64,000 nucleotides of DNA. Origin: Acidovorax sp. MR-S7. Its GTDB lineage: Bacteria; Pseudomonadota; Gammaproteobacteria; Burkholderiales; Burkholderiaceae_C. The stretch is taken from the NCBI RefSeq assembly GCF_000400995.2, contig NZ_DF239007.1:1-64000 (forward strand), in the 5' to 3' direction. This document shows positions 19,271 to 27,362 of the stretch, piece after piece (within the stretch, counting starts at the first letter, position 1; every line of letters starts with the position of its first letter). The translations under genes and the position numbers were made by a program. The notes below the pieces were generated by a model. That model was not told the origin of the DNA. It worked only from the letters and a program-made list of their open reading frames with translations, and searched no databases.

Positions 19271-19299
19271 GCAAGCGCTAGCAGCTATGGTTTTTGAAG
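19271..19299. repeat. AGCGCT-type dispersed repeat at the end of the DTW-domain gene
   Basis: GCAAGCGCTAGCAGCTATGG followed by TTTTTGAAG is a half element. On the minus strand it encodes the last residues (KNHSC) and the stop codon of the DTW-domain gene. Confidence 0.7.
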
Positions 19300-19901
19300 A
19301 AATACCCCCGCTGCATCTCCATGAACGCCTGCATCGCTTCCCCCAGCGCAGCGATGGCAGCATTGCCGGGTTCGAGCCGGCGCAACGCGCACTCCACGGC
19401 CTCCAGCGTGCTGAGCTGGTGCGCCGCATGCGCCTTGCGGATGGCATAGCGCGAAGGCGGCACATCGTCCAGCGCCAGGCGCGGCAGCCGTTGCAGCGCG
19501 GGGTTGGCCCAGAGCATGCGGCGGCTCTTGCGCCAGGTGCCGTCCAGCACCACCAGGCGCAGGCGCGCGGGCTCGGCCAGCCATTCGAGGGGCAGGGCGG
19601 GTGCGGGGTGCATGGGGTGCTGCGCATCGGGCGGCGTGGGCGGGTAGAGCAGCAATGCGTGGCGCGGCGGGTCGGCCGCGTGCCAGGGCTGCGCCAGCAT
19701 GGCAGGATCGAACGCCTCGCCCGCGATCACCCGGCTGCCCGGCAGGCACAGGTGCAGCAGCCGCCCCGTGTTCTTGGCATGGCCTGCCTCCTGCGGGTGC
19801 ATGAGGACCAGCACCTGCACCGCATGCGCCACGGGCCGCACGGCGGCGCACAGGCAGGCCGTGGCGGGGCGCAGGCAGCGCGCGCACGCAGGGCGTTTCA
19901 T
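19278..19901 (-). CDS. DTW-domain protein, probable tRNA-uridine aminocarboxypropyltransferase (TapT family)
   Basis: The protein has 207 residues. It opens with a Cys-rich CARCLRPATACLCA segment, a likely zinc site, and contains the family motif VLDGTWRKSRRMLWANPAL. TapT enzymes make acp3U in tRNA from S-adenosylmethionine. The start overlaps the IclR stop by four bases (ATGA), so the two genes are coupled. The C-terminus FFKNHSC and its stop codon come from an inserted AGCGCT-type repeat, so the natural end may have been a little different. A distinct acp transfer substrate is possible. Confidence 0.88.
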   Translation of the reverse strand: MKRPACARCLRPATACLCAAVRPVAHAVQVLVLMHPQEAGHAKNTGRLLHLCLPGSRVIAGEAFDPAMLAQPWHAADPPRHALLLYPPTPPDAQHPMHPAPALPLEWLAEPARLRLVVLDGTWRKSRRMLWANPALQRLPRLALDDVPPSRYAIRKAHAAHQLSTLEAVECALRRLEPGNAAIAALGEAMQAFMEMQRGYFFKNHSC

Positions 19902-20656
19902 GGATGCCACTGCGTTGGCCGCACCTGGCTGGGCGAGGGTGCGGCCGCGTTGCCCGCGAGCGCGTAGGACAGGCGGTTGGCCGCCGTGATCACCGTCTGC
20001 GCCAGCGCTTCGAGCCGCTCGGCCGGCAGGCGCGAGGCGGGGCCGGAGATGCACACCGAGCCCATCAGCCGCCAGTGCATGCCGAACACGGGCGCCGACA
20101 CGGTGGCCACGCCCTGTTCGCGCTCGCCGATGGACCAGTGGTAGCCCTTCTGGCGGATCTGCTCGTAGATCGCGCCGGGCTCGCCCGAGAACGCCAGGAT
20201 CACGCGGCCCGGCGAGCCCTTGTCCAGTGGCAGCCCCTCGCCCATGCGCGCGTGGTGGCGCAGCGCCTGCGGGCCTTCCACGCGCACGAGGCAGGTGCGC
20301 ACATTGCCCTCGCGCACGTAGAAGGCCGCGCTCTCGCCGCTGGCCTGCGTGAGTTCGCGCAGCGCGGGCTCCAGCACGTTCTGCACGTCGAAGCCCGCCT
20401 GGTAGCGCGCGCCCAGCCAGCCGGCGGCCGGGCCCAGGCGCCAGTCGCCGTCCTCTCGCTGGACCATGTAGCCCGACTGCGCCAGCGTGCGCGCCAGGCG
20501 CAGCACCGTGGTCTTGTGCAGGCCCGCGCGGCGGCTCAGTTCGGCCAGCGACAGGCGCGATTCGCCGAGGGCGAAGGCTTCCAGCAGTTGCAGCGCGCGG
20601 GTGACGGCGGTCACGCCGCCGCCGTCGGATTTCGGGGGGGCAGGAGGGTTGCTCAT
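19898..20656 (-). CDS. IclR-family transcriptional regulator (first of three)
   Basis: Using the ATG at 20656 the protein has 252 residues. The helix-turn-helix is LSLAELSRRAGLHKTTVLRLARTL (residues about 37-60), and the C-terminal effector domain contains SGESAAFYVREGNVRTCLVRVEGP and PLDKGSPGRVILAF. It is divergent from the first TctC gene of the catabolic operon, which makes it a local regulator of that operon. The sequence CGCAATGCGT, shared with the promoter regions of the third IclR gene, lies just upstream of its start and suggests autoregulation. Confidence 0.92.
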   Translation of the reverse strand: MSNPPAPPKSDGGGVTAVTRALQLLEAFALGESRLSLAELSRRAGLHKTTVLRLARTLAQSGYMVQREDGDWRLGPAAGWLGARYQAGFDVQNVLEPALRELTQASGESAAFYVREGNVRTCLVRVEGPQALRHHARMGEGLPLDKGSPGRVILAFSGEPGAIYEQIRQKGYHWSIGEREQGVATVSAPVFGMHWRLMGSVCISGPASRLPAERLEALAQTVITAANRLSYALAGNAAAPSPSQVRPTQWHP

Positions 20657-20690
20657 GGCGCAATGCGTTGCGTTGTGCGAAACACAATTG
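20657..20690. promoter_or_regulatory. Probable IclR operator in the divergent promoter
   Basis: CGCAATGCGT occurs at 20659-20668, the same 10-mer core found at 36220, 36232 and 37051 near the third IclR gene. It is followed by TTGTGCGAAACACAA (20669-20683), an inverted TTGTG/CACAA pair. Confidence 0.45.
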
Positions 20691-20777
20691 TATGGGTTGA
20701 AACGTTTGCCTAAAGTCGCGCCCCAATGCCGGAAAGCATGCCCGGCATCCGCTTCACCACCCACCAGGAGACAACCC

Positions 20778-21758
20778 ATGCTCATCCGCACGTTCTCGCG
20801 CTCCCTGTGCGCGGCCGCCCTCGGCCTGGCCGCCGCCACCGGCGCACTGGCGCAAGCCGCCTATCCCGTCAAGCCGATCCGCCTGATCGTTCCGTTCCCG
20901 CCTGGCGGCGGCACGGACATGATCGCGCGCACCGTCGCGCAGAAGGTGGCCGACACGAACAAGTGGAACGTGATCGTGGACAACCGCCCCGGCGCGGGCG
21001 GCAACCTGGGCGTGGATGCGGCGGCCAAGGCCGCGCCCGACGGCTACACGCTGGTCATGGGCCAGACCAGCAACCTGGCGATCAACCCCTCGCTCTATTC
21101 CAAGCTGCCCTACGACCCGCTCAAGGACCTGGTGCCGGTGGCGCTGGTGTCGTCCGCGCCCATCGTGATGGCCGCGCCCGCCAACACGCCCTACAAGACC
21201 TTCGCCGACCTCGTGGCCGCCGCCAAGGCCAAGCCCGACGGGATCACGCTGGGCTACTCGGGCAACGGCACCGTGGCCCACCTGGCGGGCGAGCAGGCCG
21301 AGAACGCGGCCGGCATCAAGCTGCGCCACATCCCCTACAAGGGCGCTTCCCAGGCCATGACGGACCTGGTGGGCGGCAATATCGACCTGTACATGTCCGC
21401 CGTGCCCACGCTGCTGGGGCAGGTGCGCAACGGCAAGCTGCGGCCCATCGTCGTCACGTCGCTCAAGCGCTCGGCCCAGCTGCCGGACACGCCCACGCTG
21501 GCCGAGTCGGGCTACAAGGATTTCGAGGCCATCTCCTGGTACGGCGTGCTGGCGCCCGCGGGCACGCCCGACGCCATCGTGCAGCAGCTCAACAAGGCCA
21601 TCAACGAGGCCCTGAAGCAGCCCGACGTGGCCGAAAAACTGCGCTCCGAAGGCGGCGACGTGCTCGGCGGCACCTCGCAGAAGTTCGACCAGCTGCTGCG
21701 CGCCGAAGTGCCGCGCTGGAGCAAGATCGTCAAGGACTCGGGCGCCAGCCTGGACTGA
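20778..21758 (+). CDS. Bug/TctC-family periplasmic binding protein (1 of 8)
   Basis: This 326-residue protein starts at 20778 behind AGGAGAC and has a signal peptide, MLIRTFSRSLCAAALGLAAA, cut after GALAQA. The mature part has the Bug signature: YPVKPIRLIVPFPPGGGTDM, IVDNRPGAGGNLG, PDGYTLVMG and LRHIPYKGASQAMTDL. Bug proteins bind carboxylates or related molecules in the periplasm. This one opens the catabolic operon and is followed after 30 bp by a LigI-like hydrolase. No partner membrane components are in the window. Confidence 0.93.
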   Translation: MLIRTFSRSLCAAALGLAAATGALAQAAYPVKPIRLIVPFPPGGGTDMIARTVAQKVADTNKWNVIVDNRPGAGGNLGVDAAAKAAPDGYTLVMGQTSNLAINPSLYSKLPYDPLKDLVPVALVSSAPIVMAAPANTPYKTFADLVAAAKAKPDGITLGYSGNGTVAHLAGEQAENAAGIKLRHIPYKGASQAMTDLVGGNIDLYMSAVPTLLGQVRNGKLRPIVVTSLKRSAQLPDTPTLAESGYKDFEAISWYGVLAPAGTPDAIVQQLNKAINEALKQPDVAEKLRSEGGDVLGGTSQKFDQLLRAEVPRWSKIVKDSGASLD

Positions 21759-21788
21759 CCGGCATCGACGCCACCGCGCGAGAAGGCC

Positions 21789-22670
21789 ATGGAGACCGTG
21801 CCTTTCTCCGCCGGCCGGCAGCGGCCACAGGCCGCGCTGCCCGCCGGTGCCTGCGACTGCCACGTGCACGTCTACGACGGCCGCTACCCCGCGGCCCCCG
21901 GCGCGAAGCTGCTGCCGCCCGATGCCTCTGCGCGCGACTACCAGGCGCTGCAGCGGCGCATCGGCACTACGCGCGTGGTGCTGGTCACGCCCTCCACCTA
22001 CGGCACCGACAACCGCTGCATGCTGGACGGCCTGGCCGCGCTCGGCCCCCAGGCGCGCGGCGTGGCCGTGATCGCGGGCGCCGAGAGCGAGGCCGAGCTG
22101 CGCCGCCTGCACACGCTGGGCGTGCGCGGCGTGCGGCTGAACCTGTCGCTGGGCGTATCGGGCACTGCGGACCTGCTGGAGCCGCTGGCGCGCTGCATCG
22201 CGCCGCTGGGCTGGCACCTGCAACTGCTGATGGCGCCCGAACTGCTCGCGGCGCACGGCGACGTGCTGCGGCGCCTGCCCGTGCAAGTGGTGTTCGACCA
22301 CTTCGGGCGTATTCCGCCCGTGTCTGCGCCCGGCGGGGCAGGGCAGGCGGCGCATGCGCTGCTGCGCGAACTGCTGCAGCGCGGGCGCGCGTGGATCAAG
22401 CTTTCGGGCGGCTACATCGTGAGCGCGCGCCACACGGTGGAAGACCCCGCGCTCGACCCGCTCGCCGTGAGCTACCTGCGCTGCGCACCCGGGCGCGTGG
22501 TGTGGGGCAGCGACTGGCCGCACGCCACCGCGTCGGCCGGCGTGCAGCCCATGCCCGACGACGCCCGGCAGATCGACCGCCTGCACGACTGGCTGCGGCA
22601 GGCCGGCGTTTCGCCGCAGCGCGTGCTGGTGGACAACCCGCAGGCGCTCTACGGCTTTCCCCCTCTTTGA
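21789..22670 (+). CDS. Amidohydrolase-family lactonase, LigI-like (1 of 2)
   Basis: The protein has 293 residues and belongs to the PF04909 / COG3618 group, which includes 2-pyrone-4,6-dicarboxylate lactonase (LigI) and related sugar-acid lactonases. Active-site motifs are CDCHVHVYDG (Asp23, His25, His27), VTPSTYGTDN, VFDHFGR, IKLSGGY and VVWGSDWPH with the catalytic aspartate near residue 242. It lies between two TctC genes. With the aldolase and LigJ-like hydratase in the same region, hydrolysis of 2-pyrone-4,6-dicarboxylate or a similar lactone is the best guess. The paralogue at 29328 may have a different substrate. Confidence 0.85.
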   Translation: METVPFSAGRQRPQAALPAGACDCHVHVYDGRYPAAPGAKLLPPDASARDYQALQRRIGTTRVVLVTPSTYGTDNRCMLDGLAALGPQARGVAVIAGAESEAELRRLHTLGVRGVRLNLSLGVSGTADLLEPLARCIAPLGWHLQLLMAPELLAAHGDVLRRLPVQVVFDHFGRIPPVSAPGGAGQAAHALLRELLQRGRAWIKLSGGYIVSARHTVEDPALDPLAVSYLRCAPGRVVWGSDWPHATASAGVQPMPDDARQIDRLHDWLRQAGVSPQRVLVDNPQALYGFPPL

Positions 22671-22692
22671 ACCCAGACAGGAGACGCATTCC

Positions 22693-23691
22693 ATGAACGC
22701 ACCGCATTTTTCCGCCACGCGCCGCAGCGTGCTGGCCACCCTGGCCGCCGCAGGCGCCACGCTCGCTGCCGGCCCCGCGCTCGCGCAGGAGTGGCCCGCC
22801 GGCAAGGTCATCACCTACGTGGTGCCGTACCCGGCCGGCGGCAGCACCGACGTGCTGGGGCGCAACATCGCCCAGCGCCTGGGCCCTCTCCTGGCCACCA
22901 ACGTGATCGTGGACAACAAGCCCGGCGCCACCGGCACCATCGGCGCGGCCTTCGTCGCACGCGCCCAGCCCGACGGCCTCACGCTGCTGGGCACCACCAT
23001 CGGGCCGCAGGCCATCGCGCCGCACCTGATGGGCAAGCTGCCCTACGACCCCATCGCCGGCTTCGAGCCCGTCATCACGATCGGCACGATCCCGCACATC
23101 CTCGTGACGGCCGTGGGCCAGCCGTTCCAGAGCGTGGCCGACCTCGTCGCTGCGGGCAAGGCGCAGCCGGGCCAGCTGGCCTACGCCTCGGGCGGCAACG
23201 GCACCATCCTGCAGATGCAGGCCGAGCTGCTGCAGCAGCAGACCGGCACGCGCTTCATCCACGTGCCCTACAAGGGCGACACGCCCGCGCTGCAGGACAC
23301 GCTGGGCGGGCAGGTGCAGTTCCTGTTCGCGCCCGCCGCCGCGGCGCTGCCGCACATCCAGGCCGGCAAGCTGCGCGCGCTGGCCGTCACGTCTGCCCAG
23401 CGCCTGCCGGCGCTGCCCCAGGTGCCCACGATGGGCGAGTCGGGCTTCAAGGACTTCGTGGTCGAGCAGTGGCACGCCGTGTTCGCGCCCGCCAAGACCC
23501 CGGCCGCCATCGTGCAGCGGCTGAACGCCGAGATCGCCAAGACACTGAAAGACCCCGCCGTCACCGAACTGGCCGGCAAGCTGGGCATCACCCTCGCGGG
23601 CGGCACGCCCAAGCAGCTCGGCGACCTGCAGCGCGCCGACTCCGCCAAATGGGCCAAGGTGATCCAGGGCGGAAACATCAAGGCCGACTGA
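22693..23691 (+). CDS. Bug/TctC-family periplasmic binding protein (2 of 8)
   Basis: The protein has 332 residues. The leader contains a twin-arginine-like RRSVLATLAAAGATLAAG before ALAQ, so export by Tat as well as Sec is possible. The Bug motifs are [39 protein letters not shown] and HVPYKGDTPALQDTLGGQV. GGAGACGCATTCC supplies the ribosome binding site. It is placed between the LigI-like lactonase and the aldolase in the plus-strand operon. Confidence 0.93.
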   Translation: MNAPHFSATRRSVLATLAAAGATLAAGPALAQEWPAGKVITYVVPYPAGGSTDVLGRNIAQRLGPLLATNVIVDNKPGATGTIGAAFVARAQPDGLTLLGTTIGPQAIAPHLMGKLPYDPIAGFEPVITIGTIPHILVTAVGQPFQSVADLVAAGKAQPGQLAYASGGNGTILQMQAELLQQQTGTRFIHVPYKGDTPALQDTLGGQVQFLFAPAAAALPHIQAGKLRALAVTSAQRLPALPQVPTMGESGFKDFVVEQWHAVFAPAKTPAAIVQRLNAEIAKTLKDPAVTELAGKLGITLAGGTPKQLGDLQRADSAKWAKVIQGGNIKAD

Positions 23692-23723
23692 ATTTCTCCC
23701 TCTTCTCCACCCAAGGAACCACC

Positions 23724-24410
23724 ATGAGCCAACTCCCCGAAATCGTCCGTGACATCCAGCGCGTGAGCGCCGAAGTCGTCCAGCAGGCCGCCGGCTTCCA
23801 GGCCGCCATCCTCGCCGACGTGGCGGGCCGCCGCGGCACCATGCACGCCCGCGTGGCGCCCGTGCACGAGCGCATGCAGCTCGCCGGCCCCGCGTTCACC
23901 GTCGAGGTGCGCCCCGGCGACAACCTGATGATCCACGCGGCCATCGCGCTGGCGCAGCCGGGCGACATCCTCGTGATCGACGGCAAGGGCGACCAGACCG
24001 CCGCCCTCATGGGCACGCTGATGATGAGCGCCTGCAAGAAGCTGCGCCTGGGCGGCGTGATCGTGGACGGCGCCATCCGCGACAAGCTGGAACTGCTGGA
24101 GCTGGACTTCCCCGTGTTCAGCGCGGGCTTCAACCCGGCCGGCCCGACCAAGTTCGTGCCCGGCCGCATCAACCATCCCATCTCCTGCGGCGGCACGGTG
24201 GTGAACCCCGGCGACCTCGTGGTGGGCGATGCCGACGGAGTGGTGGTGATCGAGCGCGCCAAGGCGCCCGCGATGATGGCCCTGGCCGTGAAGAAGGTGG
24301 CCGACGAGGCCGCGCGCATCGAAGCCATCGCACGCGGCGACACGGCCTCCAAGTGGCTGCCCGCCGCGCTGCGCGCCGCCGGCGTGCTGAAAGAAGGGGA
24401 AGCCCTGTGA
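23724..24410 (+). CDS. RraA-family aldolase, probable 4-carboxy-4-hydroxy-2-oxoadipate aldolase
   Basis: The protein has 228 residues, beginning at the ATG at 23724 after AAGGAACC. The RraA-like fold is shown by PGDNLMIHAAIALAQPGDI and by VDGAIRD, the Arg-Asp pair used by class II pyruvate aldolases of this family, then GDLVVGDADGVVVI. Members cleave 4-carboxy-4-hydroxy-2-oxoadipate to pyruvate and oxaloacetate (LigK, PmdF). The LigJ-like hydratase at 32935 would make exactly this substrate. It overlaps the following dehydrogenase gene by four bases. A true RNase E inhibitor role is unlikely in this setting. Confidence 0.85.
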   Translation: MSQLPEIVRDIQRVSAEVVQQAAGFQAAILADVAGRRGTMHARVAPVHERMQLAGPAFTVEVRPGDNLMIHAAIALAQPGDILVIDGKGDQTAALMGTLMMSACKKLRLGGVIVDGAIRDKLELLELDFPVFSAGFNPAGPTKFVPGRINHPISCGGTVVNPGDLVVGDADGVVVIERAKAPAMMALAVKKVADEAARIEAIARGDTASKWLPAALRAAGVLKEGEAL

Positions 24411-25324
24411 GCCGCCCCGCCATCCTCATCACGGCGGCCGACCTCGCGCCGCAGGCACTTGCGCTGCTGACCGACTACGACATCGTCTACGCGGGCAAGA
24501 CGCCCACGGAAGACGACATCGTCGCCCTGTGCCGCCAGCACAACCCCGTGGCCATCATCGTGCGCTACAGCAAGGTGGGCGCGGCGGCCATGGACGCGGC
24601 GCCCGCGCTCAAGGTCATCTCCAAGCACGGCAGCGGCACGGACACCATCGACAAGGTGGCGGCCCAGGTGCGCGGCATCGAGGTGGTGGCCGCCGTGGGC
24701 GCCAACGCCGCCGCCGTGGCCGAGCAGGCGCTGGCGCTGCTGCTGGCCTGCGCCAAGTCGGTGCCGCAGCTCAACGAGCGCATGCACGCCGGCCACTGGG
24801 ACAAGGCCACGCACAAGAGCCTGGAGCTGGGCGGACGCACCATCGGCCTCATCGGCCTGGGCGCCATCGGCCTGCGCTTCGCGAAGATGGTGGATGCGCT
24901 GGGCATGCGCGTGCTGGGCTTCGATCCGTTCGCCAAGAACCTGCCGGACTTCGTGCAGCTCGCCGATCTGGAAACGATCTGGCGCGAGAGCGATGCGGTT
25001 TCGCTGCACTGCCCGCTGACCGATGACAACCGCGGTTTGCTCAATGCCGACACGCTCGCGCGCTGCAAGCAGGGCGTGATCGTGGTGAACACCGCGCGCG
25101 GCGGCCTGATCGACGAGGCGGCGCTGCTCGCCGCCGTGCAGAGCGGCCAGGTGCGCATGGCAGGGCTGGACAGCTTCGCCGTCGAGCCCATGACCGCCGG
25201 CCACCCGTTCCAGCACCAGCCAGGCTTCATCCTCAGCCCGCACATCGGCGGCGTGACGAGCGACGCCTACGTGAACATGGGCCTGGGCGCGGCGCGCAAC
25301 GCGCTGGCGGTGCTGAACCGCTGA
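24407..25324 (+). CDS. D-isomer-specific 2-hydroxyacid dehydrogenase
   Basis: It is started at the GTG at 24407, which overlaps the aldolase stop (GTGA) and has AAGAAGGGGAAG upstream; the protein then has 305 residues. The NAD-binding motif is IGLIGLGAIGLRFA near residue 147. Catalytic elements are NTARGGLID (Arg), DSFAVEP (Glu) and LSPHIGGVT (His). It interconverts a 2-oxoacid and a D-2-hydroxyacid with NAD(P). The operon suggests a carboxylated substrate such as a keto acid on the oxalomesaconate route, but this is not settled. Confidence 0.9.
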   Translation: MSRPAILITAADLAPQALALLTDYDIVYAGKTPTEDDIVALCRQHNPVAIIVRYSKVGAAAMDAAPALKVISKHGSGTDTIDKVAAQVRGIEVVAAVGANAAAVAEQALALLLACAKSVPQLNERMHAGHWDKATHKSLELGGRTIGLIGLGAIGLRFAKMVDALGMRVLGFDPFAKNLPDFVQLADLETIWRESDAVSLHCPLTDDNRGLLNADTLARCKQGVIVVNTARGGLIDEAALLAAVQSGQVRMAGLDSFAVEPMTAGHPFQHQPGFILSPHIGGVTSDAYVNMGLGAARNALAVLNR

Positions 25325-25350
25325 CTGCCGTGATTCCCAAGGAGACAAAC

Positions 25351-26340
25351 GTGCAATTCAATAAAAAAAGGCGTCTAGCGCTTGCCAGCCAAGCGCTGGC
25401 AGCTATTTTTTTGGTAGCAATCGGCCTGCCGGCACAGGCGCAGAACTGGCCCGAGCGTCCCATCAAGCTCGTCGTGCCGTACCCGGCCGGCGGCAACGCC
25501 GACAACACCGCGCGCCTCTTGGCCACACAGCTCTCGGATCGGCTGGGCCAGCAGGTGGTGGTGGACAACCGCCCCGGCGGCAGCGGCACCATCGGCGCGG
25601 CGGCCGTCGCCAAGGCACCGGCGGATGGCTACACGCTGCTGCTGGACGCGACGGCCTTCACCGTCAACCCCAGCCTGTTCGCCAAGCTACCGTTCGACGC
25701 GGCCAAGGACTTCGCGCCCATCTCGCTCGTCATGCAGGCGCCGCTGCTGCTGGTGGTGCCCGCCGCCTCGCCGTTCAAGACCGTGGACGACGTGGTGCAG
25801 GCCGCCAAGGCCAAGCCGGGGCGGCTGACCTACGCATCGGCCGGCAACGGTGGCGCGCAGCACTTGGCGGGCGAACTGTTCAAGCAGGGCGCCAAGGTGT
25901 CGATGACACACATCCCCTACCGCGGCGGCGCGCCCGCGCTCACCGACCTGATCGGCGGACAGGTGGACCTGATGTTCAGCGCCACCACGGCCAGCGGCCC
26001 GTTCGTCAAGAGCGGCAAGCTGCGCGCGCTGGCCATCAGCTCGGCCCAGCGCACGCCGGGCTGGGAGCAGGTGCCCACGGTGGCCGAGTCGGGCCTGAAG
26101 GGCTTCCAGGTCAACGAGTGGAACGGCCTGTTCGCGCCCGCCGGCACGCCGCAGCCCATCCTGCAGCGCCTGGAGACCGAGAGCCGCGCCATCGTCGCCG
26201 GCCCCGAGATGAAGAAGCGCTTCGCCGAACTGGGCGTGCAGGGCGTGGGATCGAGCGCGCAGGAGTTCAAGTCCTTCGTGCAATCCGAAACCGCCAAGTG
26301 GGCCGCCGTGATCCGCACGAGCGGCATCCGCATGGATTGA
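25351..26340 (+). CDS. Bug/TctC-family periplasmic binding protein (3 of 8), signal peptide formed from a dispersed repeat
   Basis: The start is GTG at 25351 behind AAGGAGACAAAC; the protein has 329 residues. The leader MQFNKKRRLALASQALAAIF ends at PAQA. Codons 7 to 24 are an AGCGCT-type repeat read in frame, giving RRLALASQALAA. The next gene uses the same repeat in the same phase. The mature part has the Bug motifs LVVPYPAGGNADNTARL, VVDNRPGGSGTIGAAAVAK, ADGYTLLLD and MTHIPYRGGAPALTDLIGG. It is the first of four binding-protein genes in a row. Confidence 0.92.
   Translation: MQFNKKRRLALASQALAAIFLVAIGLPAQAQNWPERPIKLVVPYPAGGNADNTARLLATQLSDRLGQQVVVDNRPGGSGTIGAAAVAKAPADGYTLLLDATAFTVNPSLFAKLPFDAAKDFAPISLVMQAPLLLVVPAASPFKTVDDVVQAAKAKPGRLTYASAGNGGAQHLAGELFKQGAKVSMTHIPYRGGAPALTDLIGGQVDLMFSATTASGPFVKSGKLRALAISSAQRTPGWEQVPTVAESGLKGFQVNEWNGLFAPAGTPQPILQRLETESRAIVAGPEMKKRFAELGVQGVGSSAQEFKSFVQSETAKWAAVIRTSGIRMD
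25361..25420 (+). repeat. AGCGCT-type dispersed repeat inside a coding region (signal peptide)
   Basis: GTCTAGCGCTTG, six bases, CAAGCGCTGGCAGCTATT and TTTTTGGTAGC match the intergenic copy at 8676-8726. Here the element is entirely translated. Confidence 0.85.
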
Positions 26341-26352
26341 AGGAGACTCATC

Positions 26353-27339
26353 ATGTTCAAGCCAAATCGGCCTCTAGCGCTTGTGGGGCAAGCGCTGGCA
26401 GCTACCGTATTGGTAGCGTCCGGCGCCTGCTTCGCGCAGGCGTATCCCTCCAAGCCGGTCAAGCTGGTGGTGGGCTTCGCCGCCGGCGGCCCCACCGACG
26501 TGGTGGCCCGCGCCTTCGCCGACCACGCGAGCCGCGCGCTCGGCCAGCCCTTCGTGGTGGAGAACAAGCCCGGCGCCAACACCATCCTGGCCGCGCAGGC
26601 CGTGGCCACGGCGCCGGCCGACGGCTACACGCTGCTGTTCGGCGCCACCAACCACACGATGATCCCGGCGCTCTACGGCGACCGCGTGAAGTTCGACGCG
26701 GTGAAGTCCTTCCAGCCCGTGTGCACGGTGGCCACCAGCCCCACGGTGCTGGTCGTGGGCCCGGCGATGCAGGCGCGCACGCTGGCCGCCTACGTCGCCA
26801 AGGCGCGCGCAGAGCCCGGCCGCGTGACGGCGGGCACGCCTGGCGTGGGTAGCTCGGGCCACTTCGCCACCGAGCTGTTCGCGCGCGCCAACGGCCTCAA
26901 GCTCAACCACGTGCCCTACAAGGGCGCGGCGCCTGTCGTCAACGACCTCATGGGCAGGCAGCTCGACAGCTCGTTCGCCACGCTGGGCTCGGTGCTGCCG
27001 CAGGTCGAGGGCGGCAAGCTCACGGCGCTGGCCGTGGCGTCGCCCAAGCGCTCGGCGCTGCTGCCGCAGGTGCCCACCTTCGCCGAGGCCGGCGGCGGCG
27101 ATTTCTCCGCCGATGCGTGGTACGGCGTGCTGACCCCGGCGGGGGTGCCGACTTCCATCGTGCAAGCGCTCGAAAGCGCAGCGGCGGCCTTCGCCAAGAG
27201 CCAGGTCACGGCGGACAAGCTGCGCGGTCTGGGCCTGGAGGCCGCGTCGCTGTGCGGCGCGCCGTTCGCCGAGCAGGTGCGCCGAGAGGCAGTTACCTAC
27301 ACCCGCATCGCGCGGGAGCTCGACCTCAAAGCCGACTGA
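26353..27339 (+). CDS. Bug/TctC-family periplasmic binding protein (4 of 8), signal peptide formed from a dispersed repeat
   Basis: The 328-residue protein starts 12 bp after the preceding gene, with AAGGAGAC upstream. Its leader MFKPNRPLALVGQALAATVL continues to a cut after FAQA. The stretch RPLALVGQALAATVLVA is an AGCGCT-type repeat translated in the same phase as in the gene before. Mature motifs are LVVGFAAGGPTDVVARAFA, VENKPGANTILAAQA, ADGYTLLFG and LNHVPYKGAAPVVNDLMG. The mature sequence is well diverged from binding protein 3, so the shared leader is not simply from a recent gene duplication. Confidence 0.92.
   Translation: MFKPNRPLALVGQALAATVLVASGACFAQAYPSKPVKLVVGFAAGGPTDVVARAFADHASRALGQPFVVENKPGANTILAAQAVATAPADGYTLLFGATNHTMIPALYGDRVKFDAVKSFQPVCTVATSPTVLVVGPAMQARTLAAYVAKARAEPGRVTAGTPGVGSSGHFATELFARANGLKLNHVPYKGAAPVVNDLMGRQLDSSFATLGSVLPQVEGGKLTALAVASPKRSALLPQVPTFAEAGGGDFSADAWYGVLTPAGVPTSIVQALESAAAAFAKSQVTADKLRGLGLEAASLCGAPFAEQVRREAVTYTRIARELDLKAD
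26361..26418 (+). repeat. AGCGCT-type dispersed repeat inside a coding region (signal peptide)
   Basis: GGCCTCTAGCGCTTG, five bases, GCAAGCGCTGGCAGCTACC and TTGGTAGC match the copies at 8676 and 25361. It is read in frame as part of the leader peptide. Confidence 0.85.
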
Positions 27340-27362
27340 AACCCGGAAAGGAGACGGATTCC

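Noticed and set aside
18569-19281. Open frames of 150-220 codons on both strands between eptA and the DTW-domain gene
   Set aside because: They arise from the palindromic repeat, which gives nearly the same peptide on both strands. No ribosome binding site or recognisable domain was found.
23724-24410. RraA-type protein as a ribonuclease E inhibitor
   Set aside because: It overlaps and belongs to a catabolic operon and has the VDGAIRD aldolase motif.
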